Assembly (NCBI GenBank): GCA_964645715.1
Contig: CAZYAO010000014.1
Span: 1-64,000, forward strand
DNA from: JAUMBM01 sp964645715
GTDB lineage: Bacteria; Bacteroidota; Bacteroidia; Chitinophagales; Saprospiraceae
Length of the DNA stretch: 64,000 nt
Reading direction: 5' to 3'
Every line of letters begins with the position of its first letter. Position 1 is the stretch's first letter. The translations under genes were made by a program, and so were the position numbers. Positions 36,149-44,767 of the stretch are shown here, in pieces. Under the pieces are notes generated by a model that ran no database searches, was not told the origin of the DNA, and was given only the letters and a program-made list of their open reading frames with translations.

Positions 36149-37687
36149 TCAGAGAGGTTCAATCAGGCTGACCCCCTCCATAGCTGCTGGTTGTTGCAAC
36201 TCCAGCATCCAGAGAAGGCTTGGGGCCACATCGCCCAATTTTCCGTCCCTAAGCCTGTATTTAGCAGCCCTGGGGCTTATGAAGATACAAGGCACAGGAT
36301 TCATAGTATGAGCCGTATTGGGCGATCCGTCGGCATTGATCAGGAAGTCCGAATTGCCGTGATCGGCGATTACCAGCAGCTCGTATCCCTCTTCGAGTGC
36401 GGCATCGACCAGTCGGCCGAGGCATTCATCGACGACTTCGACAGCCCTGACAGCCGCACTAAACACCCCTGTGTGCCCTACCATATCGGCATTGGCATAA
36501 TTGAGACATATAAAATCGGGTTGATGCGAGCGCATATCTTCAATAGCAGCTTCTGTAATACCCTGAGCGCTCATTTCCGGTTTGAGATCATAAGTAGGCA
36601 CCTCTTTGGGCGAAGGAATCAGTATCCGCCTTTCACCTGTAAAAGGCTCTTCCTTTCCCCCGTTGAAAAAGAAAGTAACGTGCGGATACTTCTCCGTTTC
36701 CGCGATTCGCAGCTGGGACATACCTGCCCTTGAGAGTACCTCCCCCAAGGTATTATTCATATCTTTTTTCTCAAAAAGCGGCTCTACCCCACTGAAAGTT
36801 TCGTCATAACTGGTCATACTCAGGTATCGCAAGTTGAGCTTGCGCATCTGGTACTCGGGGAAATCGCGCTGAGAGAGCGCAATGGTCAGTTGTCGGGGCC
36901 TATCTGTACGAAAATTGAAAAATACCACCACGTCTCCTTCCTGTATAGTAGCGATTGGCTGTCCGTCTTCGGTCGTACAACAGACAGGCAGAATGAACTC
37001 ATCTGTCTCCCCCTTTTCATAGCGAGCCGCGAGTGTGCCCAAGGGATCTGAAGCAGCTTCCCCTATTCCGTGAACCAGCAGATCATAGGCAACCTTCACC
37101 CGTTCCCAGCGATTATCGCGGTCCATGGCATAATATCTGCCCACGACGCTTGCCAATTTTGTGGGTAGATGCCGGATATGCGCCAGCACATCGGCCAGAT
37201 AGCCCATGCCGCTTTTAGGATCTGTATCCCTGCCATCTGTAAATGCATGAATAAACGATTTTTGCACCCCCTGTGTGTGCGCTATTTCGCAAAGGGCTTT
37301 AAGATGGCTGGTATGCGAGTGTACTCCCCCATCTGACACAAGCCCCAGAAAATGTACAGCCTTATCATTTGCCTTAGCATAAGACAATGCCTCCAGCAGC
37401 GCCGGATTGCGCGCCAGGCTACCATCGCGAACTGCCACATTGATGCGTACCAATTCTTGGTAGACCACCCTGCCAGCACCTATATTCAGATGCCCAACCT
37501 CCGAATTCCCCATTTGTCCTTCGGGCAAGCCCACCTCTTCGCCATAAGTGACCAGAGTGGCATGGGGATAGGTCTCCATGAAAGCATCGAAGCGGGGTGT
37601 GTTTGCCTGTGCGATGGCATCAGCGTTGGGCGTTTGCCCCAGCCCCCAACCATCCAGAATGACCAATAAAGCTTTGCGATTGCTCAT
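36149..37687 (-). CDS. gpmI: Phosphoglycerate mutase, 2,3-bisphosphoglycerate-independent
   Basis: 512 aa; converts 3-phosphoglycerate to 2-phosphoglycerate with two metal ions. The alkaline-phosphatase-type core starts with LLVILDGWGLG (D12), catalytic S62 is in GQMGNSEVGHLNIGAGR, and the C-terminal metal ligands are in ADMVGHTG and IADHGNSD. Full length. It has its own promoter. Confidence 0.97.
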   Translation of the reverse strand: MSNRKALLVILDGWGLGQTPNADAIAQANTPRFDAFMETYPHATLVTYGEEVGLPEGQMGNSEVGHLNIGAGRVVYQELVRINVAVRDGSLARNPALLEALSYAKANDKAVHFLGLVSDGGVHSHTSHLKALCEIAHTQGVQKSFIHAFTDGRDTDPKSGMGYLADVLAHIRHLPTKLASVVGRYYAMDRDNRWERVKVAYDLLVHGIGEAASDPLGTLAARYEKGETDEFILPVCCTTEDGQPIATIQEGDVVVFFNFRTDRPRQLTIALSQRDFPEYQMRKLNLRYLSMTSYDETFSGVEPLFEKKDMNNTLGEVLSRAGMSQLRIAETEKYPHVTFFFNGGKEEPFTGERRILIPSPKEVPTYDLKPEMSAQGITEAAIEDMRSHQPDFICLNYANADMVGHTGVFSAAVRAVEVVDECLGRLVDAALEEGYELLVIADHGNSDFLINADGSPNTAHTMNPVPCIFISPRAAKYRLRDGKLGDVAPSLLWMLELQQPAAMEGVSLIEPL

Positions 37688-37729
37688 AACTAATAAATTC
37701 TAAACCCTGTTGTAATCGTTTACAGGATA

Positions 37730-37761
37730 CAAAAGTAAGCAACTTAGTGTAAAAAATACAA
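37730..37761 (-). promoter_or_regulatory. Promoter of gpmI
   Basis: Minus strand TTG (37761-37759), 21-nt spacer, TACTTTTG (37737-37730). This fits the Bacteroidota promoter form. The start would be near 37724, about 37 nt before the ATG. Confidence 0.5.
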
Positions 37762-37791
37762 CAATCATAGCGGGTGTAAGGTTGATGTTGA

Positions 37792-37837
37792 TTTCCGCCC
37801 TTCTTTGGCAGCTGACGCTGCCAAAGAAGGGCGGAAA
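37792..37837 (-). terminator. Perfect 21-bp hairpin between the DUF4010 gene and gpmI
   Basis: A perfect 21-bp inverted repeat (37792-37812 and 37817-37837) with loop TGAC; the inner part is CTTTGGCAGC/GCTGCCAAAG. It is 141 nt after the DUF4010 stop and upstream of the gpmI promoter, so it could end the peptidase-DUF4010 transcript. No T-run follows on the minus strand, so it may instead be a palindromic repeat element. The rest of 37838-37977 shows nothing clear. Confidence 0.55.
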
Positions 37838-37977
37838 AACACAATTTACCTTTTCGGTTTTTTGGAAAAAGCCAGAGAAACAACCCATATTTTTAGCATT
37901 TATTTCTCCCTACGTGGCGGCGAAACACCTATCAGACAGCCTCTGGCAAGGCCTCTTTTGGCAGCTTGTCACGCGCA

Positions 37978-39258
37978 TCAGACTGCTTTTTGCAACAGAA
38001 ACAAAACTGAGGCAAGCCCTACCAGCAGCACCAAACCAAATCCGAGCCAAACGGACTTTCTTACATCCGCAGCACCGGTAGACAGGCTTATCCCGAGTTT
38101 GAAAACAGAGTTGGACAAAGCTGCCAGCAAAATAATTACAGCCGCCTGAACATTAATAATCGACTGACTAGCAGACCATTTAGCAGTACTAATAGTTATA
38201 GCATCAAGATCTGCGATACCAGCGATAGCCCCGGACAGGTAGATGAGTGAACCCCCGAGCCACTGCCGGGAACCAAACATAAGATAGGTGATTCCTATAT
38301 AGAGCAAGAGAAACCAAACGGCATTTGAAACATCCAGCGGGTAACCCGGCGACAATTTAGCATCGGCCTGATTCTTAGAGGAGGAGCGATAGATCATTGC
38401 TGTCGGCACGAGGCACGCCAGAAACATGGCGAACAGCGGCCAAAACATCAGGCGGGCCAACGGAGGGTGAAAGATACCTGCCAGCAACAGTACCCTTGCA
38501 AACATGATGGCCGACGCCAGTACGATACCAGACCCAAATACAGCCCCCAGCGATGGATTCTCCCTACTTTTTGCTGAAAAAACCCAGGCAATGAGCGTGG
38601 AAGAAAAAAGGCCTCCAATCACAGCCGTTATCCATATACCTTTATCCGGCTTTCCAAATTTAAGCAATAAATAACCTATAAAACTTAGTGACAACACCAG
38701 TACTACGATCCAGCCCAATTCGCGTAAGTTGAGCAGTGCCCCTGGTCCAAATGACTTATCCGGTAACAGCGGCAGGATCAGCAATGCCATTACAAAGAAC
38801 TTGATAAAAGCATAAAGTTCCTCCGTAGTCAGTTGGCGGATGAACCCATGCAGTTGCTCTTTGAGTGACAGCACAAGTGTGAGCACCACCACCAGCACCA
38901 TTGCCTCGGTGATATAGCCTGCTGCTATCATTGCCCCGATAGCAAACGACAGAAAAAGCGCGATTTCCGTCGTCAGCCCCAAATTCCCCATTGTTGACTG
39001 CGCAAAGTAGGCGATAACAATCAGGATGAAGAAACCTATACCAAACAGCAATAACAATTGTGGATAACCGATACCATGCAGCCAGGTAGCCACATAGCCC
39101 AGCAAGGTAGCTAGTACGAACGTCCTGATTCCCCCCAGGTGAGCGGGTTTGGCATGCGTATTAAACTCGCGCTCGAGCCCCAGCACTAGGCCGATGCCAG
39201 CGGCAATAAGCAATCCTTTGAAAAAGTCAGGCAAAAAGCCCTCAAAGAAACCTTGCAT
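37978..39258 (-). CDS. MgtC/SapB and DUF4010 membrane protein
   Basis: 426 aa from the ATG at 39258; a GTG one codon earlier is possible. About 12 membrane helices. The N-terminal MgtC-like part has LVLGLEREF and HLGGIRTFVLATLLGY; the C-terminal part matches DUF4010 (GLFSSTLIAWVFSAKSRENP, SGAIAGIADLDAITISTAKW). Function unknown; MgtC proteins relate to Mg2+ limitation and ATP synthase control, but this longer family is uncharacterised. Its ATG overlaps the stop of the secreted peptidase gene by one base (TGATG). Confidence 0.85.
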   Translation of the reverse strand: MQGFFEGFLPDFFKGLLIAAGIGLVLGLEREFNTHAKPAHLGGIRTFVLATLLGYVATWLHGIGYPQLLLLFGIGFFILIVIAYFAQSTMGNLGLTTEIALFLSFAIGAMIAAGYITEAMVLVVVLTLVLSLKEQLHGFIRQLTTEELYAFIKFFVMALLILPLLPDKSFGPGALLNLRELGWIVVLVLSLSFIGYLLLKFGKPDKGIWITAVIGGLFSSTLIAWVFSAKSRENPSLGAVFGSGIVLASAIMFARVLLLAGIFHPPLARLMFWPLFAMFLACLVPTAMIYRSSSKNQADAKLSPGYPLDVSNAVWFLLLYIGITYLMFGSRQWLGGSLIYLSGAIAGIADLDAITISTAKWSASQSIINVQAAVIILLAALSNSVFKLGISLSTGAADVRKSVWLGFGLVLLVGLASVLFLLQKAV

Positions 39259-40664
39259 CACCTTGTAGATTGATGTGAACTGATAGAGCGGGGAATAAGC
39301 CAGAGCTGCTGCTGGCGACCGTCTAAGTACCTGAAAGTACTGCCATCGAAGAAGCCGTCCTCTTCCAGCATGATTCGGATGGTCTTATTCCATTCCGGGA
39401 TAGGAACTGAGACATTCAGTTCGATGGAATAAGCTGTATTTTCAAAAAGCGGATAGTCGCCCGTACCCGGCACATTCTTTTGATTATCCCACATTCCAAT
39501 AGCAGGACCGGCTGCATGCCCGTGATAACCTATGGGATGTGAGTAGATACTGCCCGTGATACCTTCCAGTGCGGCCTGCTGCAGTGCGGCTGCGAGCATT
39601 TCGTTACCTGTTTTTCCTTTGGCGAACTGCGCTGTAAGAATATCCTGCAGCCTGTTGCCCGTCTGCAGCGCCTGCTGAATAGCGGCAGGCGCCTGTATCT
39701 CCCCGGGGCGGAGCACATAGGCATGCTGCTGCATATCTGTATTCAGTCGCAGGTAGGAAATACCAAAATCGACATGCAGTAAATCGCCCGGCATGATTAC
39801 CTGCAGCTCGGGTCGGCGTGAGAAAGTACGAAGATGATCAAAGTTTTCAGGATCTGCCCGTTGCACGTCTACTGTAGGATGGAACCAAGTATCCAGCCCC
39901 AGTTGACGGACGCGATTGCGGTACCACCAGACAACATCTTCCGTAGTTGTGACCCCAGGTTGGATTGCCACTTCAGATAGTCCCTCTGCAACAATCAGGT
40001 GAGAGAGGTGAGCTATATGTTCATAGAGAACCATTTCCTTCTCCGTGCGAGTCTCCAGCCAGGCGATGGCCAATTTTTCGGCTGACACCACCCGTTCCCT
40101 GTAGTTTTTTGGCAGATATTGCATGAGCAGTGCGTATTCTGTCTGCACCAGTCCATCAGCAAGACCATAGTTATCTGAAATATTGATACCGATACGCTTT
40201 GGATTTCTGCTGCTGATGATCTCCAACAGCGCCTCCCATTGATCCGGGAAGACATTGAGATCCCAACTAGCCTTCAGCAAACCCACGTCATAGCGACTGA
40301 TAGCTAATTTTTCCAATGGTTTATCTGGCCCTGCGTCAAAAAAAACCATCACAGTCCGCCGGCGGGCAGAAAGCCATTCGGCGGGCAGCATGGTTCTCAT
40401 TACAGGATCTTCATTATACTCCCGGGAAATGACAATCCACATATCAATACCTTCCCGTCGCATCAACTGCGGCAGCAGCGTATTGAATCTATCTTCGAGT
40501 AATTCATTAATGACTTTAGCCCTGGCCCTTTCGTCCAGTACCAGCGGCTGTGCTGAAGCGACGCCAGCCAGCATGACCAACACCAGGCAGATTACAAAGC
40601 CAACGGAGAAGCAGCCCGTTAGTACGAACCGTGCACTACTACAGAAAAAGGAGTGAGCAGACAT
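39258..40664 (-). CDS. Secreted M24-family (Xaa-Pro aminopeptidase-like) metallopeptidase
   Basis: 468 aa with a long signal peptide (about 1-38, hydrophobic part FVICLVLVMLAGVASAQ). N-terminal creatinase-like domain, then the pita-bread domain with metal ligands in LHVDFGISYLRLNTDMQQH (two Asp), YSHPIGYHGHAAG (His), YSIELNVSV (Glu) and MLEEDGFF (Glu). Probably trims proline peptides in the periplasm or outside. Translationally coupled to the DUF4010 protein downstream, an odd pairing. Confidence 0.87.
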   Translation of the reverse strand: MSAHSFFCSSARFVLTGCFSVGFVICLVLVMLAGVASAQPLVLDERARAKVINELLEDRFNTLLPQLMRREGIDMWIVISREYNEDPVMRTMLPAEWLSARRRTVMVFFDAGPDKPLEKLAISRYDVGLLKASWDLNVFPDQWEALLEIISSRNPKRIGINISDNYGLADGLVQTEYALLMQYLPKNYRERVVSAEKLAIAWLETRTEKEMVLYEHIAHLSHLIVAEGLSEVAIQPGVTTTEDVVWWYRNRVRQLGLDTWFHPTVDVQRADPENFDHLRTFSRRPELQVIMPGDLLHVDFGISYLRLNTDMQQHAYVLRPGEIQAPAAIQQALQTGNRLQDILTAQFAKGKTGNEMLAAALQQAALEGITGSIYSHPIGYHGHAAGPAIGMWDNQKNVPGTGDYPLFENTAYSIELNVSVPIPEWNKTIRIMLEEDGFFDGSTFRYLDGRQQQLWLIPRSISSHQSTR

Positions 40665-40939
40665 ATAATCGTTGGTATTTCATTGTATACGCCGGACAAC
40701 AATGCCAGCCCGCCCCCTGTCAGGCAACCCGACAAGTATTGAGGGTACAAAGCAAAGCCCCGACAAATGATCAAAGAAGTTAGCTGACGGAAAAATAACA
40801 TTTTTTACGCAAAGCCACCCTGATTTTCATTGTGTACATGCGTAAACAAACTAAATCGGCCCGATAATCCATTGTTCCAGGCACCCGACCTAGCTGCCAT
40901 AATACCTCCCAAGCCTTTTGTGTACGGCCACTTCATCAG

Positions 40940-40979
40940 AGTTCAACAAAAATAAACAAGCCAGTCATTTTGTTGAACT
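40940..40979. promoter_or_regulatory. 12-bp inverted repeat upstream of blh
   Basis: AGTTCAACAAAA (40940-40951) and TTTTGTTGAACT (40968-40979) are perfect inverted copies, 16 nt apart. A further TTCAACA copy follows at 40983-40989. This could be a regulator site for the light-related operon or for the divergent peptidase gene, or an RNA hairpin. It lies about 140 nt upstream of the blh -7 box. Confidence 0.45.
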
Positions 40980-41116
40980 TTATTCAACACTATTCCGCTC
41001 AAGGCTACAGCACAAAACACAGAATAACAAATTAAAAATGCCTTAATGTATTAATTACACACATCAACAAAAATAATTCTTACAGTTTTTTCTAAAATTT
41101 TTGAACATTAAAAATA

Positions 41117-41124
41117 TATCTTTG
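41117..41124 (+). promoter_or_regulatory. -7 element of the blh-rhodopsin operon
   Basis: TATCTTTG on the plus strand, 78 nt before the blh ATG, in a very AT-rich context. TTTTTG occurs only 13 nt upstream, too close for a standard -33 element. Confidence 0.5.
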
Positions 41125-41202
41125 TCTTATCACTTAGCCAACATTAATTACACCCTCTAACGTAATTGTGAATAATAATTTTTAATCAGCAGATAAATTC
41201 AA

Positions 41203-42174
41203 ATGATTCCAGCCTATACATTCCATTCACCCGTTGTGAGCAAGCTTGCGAGGTTAATCACCTTGTTTGCTATCTTTCTGGGGGTATTTGGGCCGGTACT
41301 GGCGGGAGAGAATGCCGTCAGCTGGATAGTATTGGTGATTATCTTATTGGGCATTCCCCATGGAGCCTCTGACTACCTTGTCTTCAGGTTATTCGTCAAA
41401 TCAGATCAACCACAGTCGGTCAAGTGGACCTTTTACAGTTACTATTTGGCGGCGATTATCGGTTACGGACTCTTATGGTACTTTTATGCCCAATGGGCGT
41501 TTGTTTTGTTTGTCTTGGTATCTGTTTATCATTTTGGCCAGTCGCACTGGCACGCGCTTGCGTTCAGCAATCGATGGCAGGCAAGACTTGTATACCTATT
41601 GTGGGGAGGGTTTGTGCTTGGATTTCCGATTCTCATACATCATGAAGAGGCCGCCACCATTGTTGCTGAAATTACAGGAAAGGCTTATGTATTGGACGAT
41701 GGTGTCAGGCGAGTATTGATTGGACTCTCTTTCTTTGGCAACGTAGTTATGCTCAGCCACCTAAATGAGCGCTCGATACTGAGCGACGATGCATTTGCTG
41801 GTGAGCTTGCCAACCTCTGTCTCTTAGCTGCCTTATTTTCATTTACACCGCTATTGGTGGGATTTTCGATTTACTTCGTTGTGTGGCACTCTTTGGCTGC
41901 AACCCTGGATCAGATAGGCATATTTCGTCGGCTTTACAAAGGTGCTTATAGTAGTCAGATGTACTTGCGACAGATCGTACCCATGTCACTGCTGGCGATT
42001 GCCGGCTTGGTGGCACTTGGCTACTACCAATATCAGTGGGCAGCCCAGCCCTTGGGGTGGGGCACACTTTTCCTTTTCATCTCCATCATTACGACTCCGC
42101 ATGCCATTCTGATTGATCGGCTGTATGAGCGAGCGCTGGTTATCAGAAACGGATCTTCAGAAGTAAAACAATGA
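41203..42174 (+). CDS. blh: Brp/Blh beta-carotene 15,15'-dioxygenase
   Basis: 323 aa integral membrane protein that cleaves beta-carotene into two retinal molecules. Conserved histidine motifs: H53 in GIPHGASDY, H110 and H115 in YHFGQSHWH, H229 in WHSLAATLDQ, and H300 in TTPHAILID. About eight or nine membrane helices. The rhodopsin gene follows within 37 nt, so chromophore and opsin are made together. crt genes for beta-carotene are not in the window. Confidence 0.93.
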   Translation: MIPAYTFHSPVVSKLARLITLFAIFLGVFGPVLAGENAVSWIVLVIILLGIPHGASDYLVFRLFVKSDQPQSVKWTFYSYYLAAIIGYGLLWYFYAQWAFVLFVLVSVYHFGQSHWHALAFSNRWQARLVYLLWGGFVLGFPILIHHEEAATIVAEITGKAYVLDDGVRRVLIGLSFFGNVVMLSHLNERSILSDDAFAGELANLCLLAALFSFTPLLVGFSIYFVVWHSLAATLDQIGIFRRLYKGAYSSQMYLRQIVPMSLLAIAGLVALGYYQYQWAAQPLGWGTLFLFISIITTPHAILIDRLYERALVIRNGSSEVKQ

Positions 42175-42211
42175 TTTGCATTTATTAACCAAATATAAAA
42201 TACCACTCATT

Positions 42212-42943
42212 ATGGATTCTATGGTTACTTTCCAAACGCTGTTACTGGCAAATCTCAAGTCAGGCGACTATGTAGGTTTCACCTTTTTCATTGGCTCAAT
42301 GGCCATGATGGCAGCATCTGTATTTTTCTTTGTTGAAATGTGGAATCAGGAGAGCAAGTGGAGAACCTCCCTGCTCGTTTCCGGTTTGATTACCTTCATC
42401 GCAGCGGTTCACTACTTCTACATGCGCGACTTCTGGGCAGAGAATCAATCTTCTCCCACGGAGTTTCGTTACATTGACTGGATTCTGACAGTTCCGCTCA
42501 TGTGCGTAGAGTTCTACCTGATTCTGAAGGCATTTGGTGCCCGCATCGGTCTGATGTGGAAGATGATTGCCTACAGTGTACTGATGCTCGTAGCCGGTTA
42601 TCTGGGCGAGACTATGTTCCGCGACCAGTCACCACTTTGGGGTTTCATTTCGACTCTCGGCTATGTAGGTATCCTGTATGAAGTATGGATGGGATCCGCT
42701 AAGAAGTTGGCGACGAACTCATCAGATCCGATACTCCAGAAGGCATTCAGCACACTCGGATGGTTCATTCTTGTAGGTTGGGCGATCTACCCAATCGGCT
42801 ACATGGCCATTCCTGAGTCAGGCTGGCTGAGTGGCGTACTGAATGTACAAAGCATGGACGTAATCTACAACATTGGTGACGCAGTCAACAAGATTGGATT
42901 TGGATTGGTCATTTATTCTTTGGCTGTACAGAGCAAGAAATAA
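42212..42943 (+). CDS. Proteorhodopsin, light-driven proton pump
   Basis: 243 aa from the ATG at 42212, seven membrane helices. Retinal lysine K227 in DAVNKIGFG. Proton acceptor and donor D89 and E100 with T93 form the DTE pump motif (RYIDWILTVPLMCVE), and H67 (AVHYFYMR) matches His75 of green proteorhodopsin. M97, at tuning position 105, predicts green absorption as in flavobacterial pumps. In helix E, WGFIST aligns without gaps to WWAIST of bacteriorhodopsin, placing G144 where Trp138 stands; xanthorhodopsin has its fenestration glycine there. A carotenoid antenna is therefore possible. Hydrophobic N-terminus without a clear cleavage site. Confidence 0.95.
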   Translation: MDSMVTFQTLLLANLKSGDYVGFTFFIGSMAMMAASVFFFVEMWNQESKWRTSLLVSGLITFIAAVHYFYMRDFWAENQSSPTEFRYIDWILTVPLMCVEFYLILKAFGARIGLMWKMIAYSVLMLVAGYLGETMFRDQSPLWGFISTLGYVGILYEVWMGSAKKLATNSSDPILQKAFSTLGWFILVGWAIYPIGYMAIPESGWLSGVLNVQSMDVIYNIGDAVNKIGFGLVIYSLAVQSKK

Positions 42944-42964
42944 GACACAAACAGCGTTATGTGG

Positions 42965-42996
42965 GCATATAAGCAGTCTTTGGTCTGCTTATATGC
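42965..42996 (+). terminator. Hairpin after proteorhodopsin
   Basis: GCATATAAGCAG (42965-42976) / CTGCTTATATGC (42985-42996), a perfect 12-bp stem with an 8-nt loop, 22 nt after the stop. No T-run follows; it may protect the mRNA 3' end, with the real terminator just downstream. Confidence 0.55.
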
Positions 42997-43029
42997 GCAT
43001 CATATAGCGTATCGTTGTGATGACCCTTC

Positions 43030-43063
43030 GCCATCCCGCACTCACTGCGGGATGGCTTTATTT
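43030..43063 (+). terminator. Intrinsic terminator of the rhodopsin operon
   Basis: GCCATCCCGCA (43030-43040) / TGCGGGATGGC (43046-43056) with loop CTCAC, followed by TTTATTT. A standard strong terminator. Confidence 0.88.
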
Positions 43064-43128
43064 ATAATATAATCTACTCGTAGCAGTGGAATGCGCGCGC
43101 CTGCGGGCGCAAAATTGTCAACAATGCT

Positions 43129-43137
43129 TACCTTTGC
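43129..43137 (+). promoter_or_regulatory. -7 element upstream of cysS
   Basis: TACCTTTGC, the same nine bases as the ribosomal cluster promoter, 95 nt before the cysS ATG. An ATG begins at the next base (43138) and opens an 11-codon frame ending at 43173, so the start of the transcript could carry a tiny leaderless reading frame; that part is speculative. Confidence 0.5.
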
Positions 43138-43232
43138 ATGGATGGCGGGATTTCCCCCCGAAAGCTCCACTGATTATATTGTGAACAATCCACTTCAACG
43201 AAGCAGCTACCGGAGTGGAAAACCAAGTGAAG

Positions 43233-44729
43233 ATGCAATCGAAACTGACGCTGTACAACAGCCTTAGCAGGACAAAAGAAGTATTTCAGCCGCTGGTAGA
43301 GGGCTATGCCGGCATGTATGTTTGCGGCCCGACGGTATACAATGATGTACATTTGGGCAACTGCCGCACCTTTGTCAGCTTCGATGTAATCTATCGCTAC
43401 TTACTCCATTTGGGCTACCGTGTCCGCTATGTACGAAACATCACGGATGTGGGCCACCTGACCGACGACGGTGAGGACAGGATGGCTAAGGGCGCGCGCA
43501 TAGCACAGCTAGAGCCTATGGAGGTTGCACAAAAGTATACAGTAGGGTTTCTCGACATGATGCGCATTTTCAACACCCTCCCACCCAGCATAGAGCCACG
43601 GGCAACAGGCCACATTCCGGAACAGATAGAGATGGTACAAACCATCCTTGACCGCGGGTACGCCTATGAGCGCAACGGCTCCGTCTACTTCAATACTATC
43701 AAATTTGCGCAGGAGAACCCAGGTCTGTACGGCAAGCTTTCGGGTCGCGTATTGGAGGAACTTATAGCTGAGAGTCGCGATAACCTCAAAAACCAGGATG
43801 AGAAGGCACACCCTGCCGACTTTGCCATTTGGATGAAAGCGCGGCCGGAGGACATTATGGTATGGAATAGCCCGTGGTCTGTCGGATTTCCGGGCTGGCA
43901 CCTCGAGTGTTCGGCCATGAGTACAAAATACCTCGGAGAAACCTTTGACATTCACGGGGGCGGCAACGACCTCAAGTTTCCTCACCACGAGAATGAGATT
44001 GCCCAGAATGTGGGGTCCTGCAGTCATGCGGGAGCACGTTACTGGCTGCATACCAACATGTTGCTGCTAAACGGCAAAAAAATGTCCAAGAGCGACGGCA
44101 ACACCATTTCGCCGACACAGTTATTCAGTGGTGACAGCCCGCACGTGAGCAAGGGATACAGTCCCATGACCGTCAAATTTTTTATGCTGCAGGCCCACTA
44201 CGGCAGTCCGCTGGATCTCACTGATGAGGGTCTGCAAGCAGCAGAGAAAGGATACCGGCGGCTTATGGAGAGCTACAAAACGCTACAATCGCTCACCTCC
44301 CCTTCCGTTGCTGCCGTCAGCAGCGACCTCGATCGAGAAATCAACGACCTGATTGAGGCTGTATATACGGAGATGAGCGATGACTTCAACACACCCAAGG
44401 CGATGGCACGTCTCTTTGAACTGGTCACCCGCATTAATAGTCTCAACGGAGGTCAGCTTTCTCTGGCGGATGTGTCTGCGGTCACCCTTGAGCGACTGAA
44501 GGAAACTTTCACTGCATTCATTGATCAAGTCTTCGGTCTCAAAGATGAAAGTGATGAAGCCTCACAGTCAGGTGTGCTTGATGATATTATGCAGGTTCTC
44601 ATCAACCTTCGACTACAAGCAAGAGCCAACAAAGACTGGGCAACCTCTGATAAAATCCGGGATGAACTAAAAGAGGCGGGCGTCATACTCAAGGACAGCA
44701 AAGAAGGTACGAGCTGGACGCTCGCATAA
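43233..44729 (+). CDS. cysS: Cysteinyl-tRNA synthetase
   Basis: 498 aa from the ATG at 43233; an in-frame GTG at 43215 would add six residues. Class I synthetase charging tRNA-Cys. The first zinc ligand C31 is in YVCGPTVYNDVHLGN; HIGH appears as HLGN (40-43). Other zinc ligands are in WHLECSAMS and FPHHENEIAQ. The KMSKS loop is LNGKKMSKSDGN. Full length. Confidence 0.96.
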   Translation: MQSKLTLYNSLSRTKEVFQPLVEGYAGMYVCGPTVYNDVHLGNCRTFVSFDVIYRYLLHLGYRVRYVRNITDVGHLTDDGEDRMAKGARIAQLEPMEVAQKYTVGFLDMMRIFNTLPPSIEPRATGHIPEQIEMVQTILDRGYAYERNGSVYFNTIKFAQENPGLYGKLSGRVLEELIAESRDNLKNQDEKAHPADFAIWMKARPEDIMVWNSPWSVGFPGWHLECSAMSTKYLGETFDIHGGGNDLKFPHHENEIAQNVGSCSHAGARYWLHTNMLLLNGKKMSKSDGNTISPTQLFSGDSPHVSKGYSPMTVKFFMLQAHYGSPLDLTDEGLQAAEKGYRRLMESYKTLQSLTSPSVAAVSSDLDREINDLIEAVYTEMSDDFNTPKAMARLFELVTRINSLNGGQLSLADVSAVTLERLKETFTAFIDQVFGLKDESDEASQSGVLDDIMQVLINLRLQARANKDWATSDKIRDELKEAGVILKDSKEGTSWTLA

Positions 44730-44767
44730 ACACAATCATCAACGCAACAATTGACTCGCAGCACTCT

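Larger units (their letters stand above)
40665..41202. other. Intergenic region upstream of the rhodopsin operon
   Basis: 538 nt between divergent genes, AT-rich near blh. It contains a 12-bp inverted repeat and a -7 box, listed separately. No ORF or RNA gene is apparent. Confidence 0.6.
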
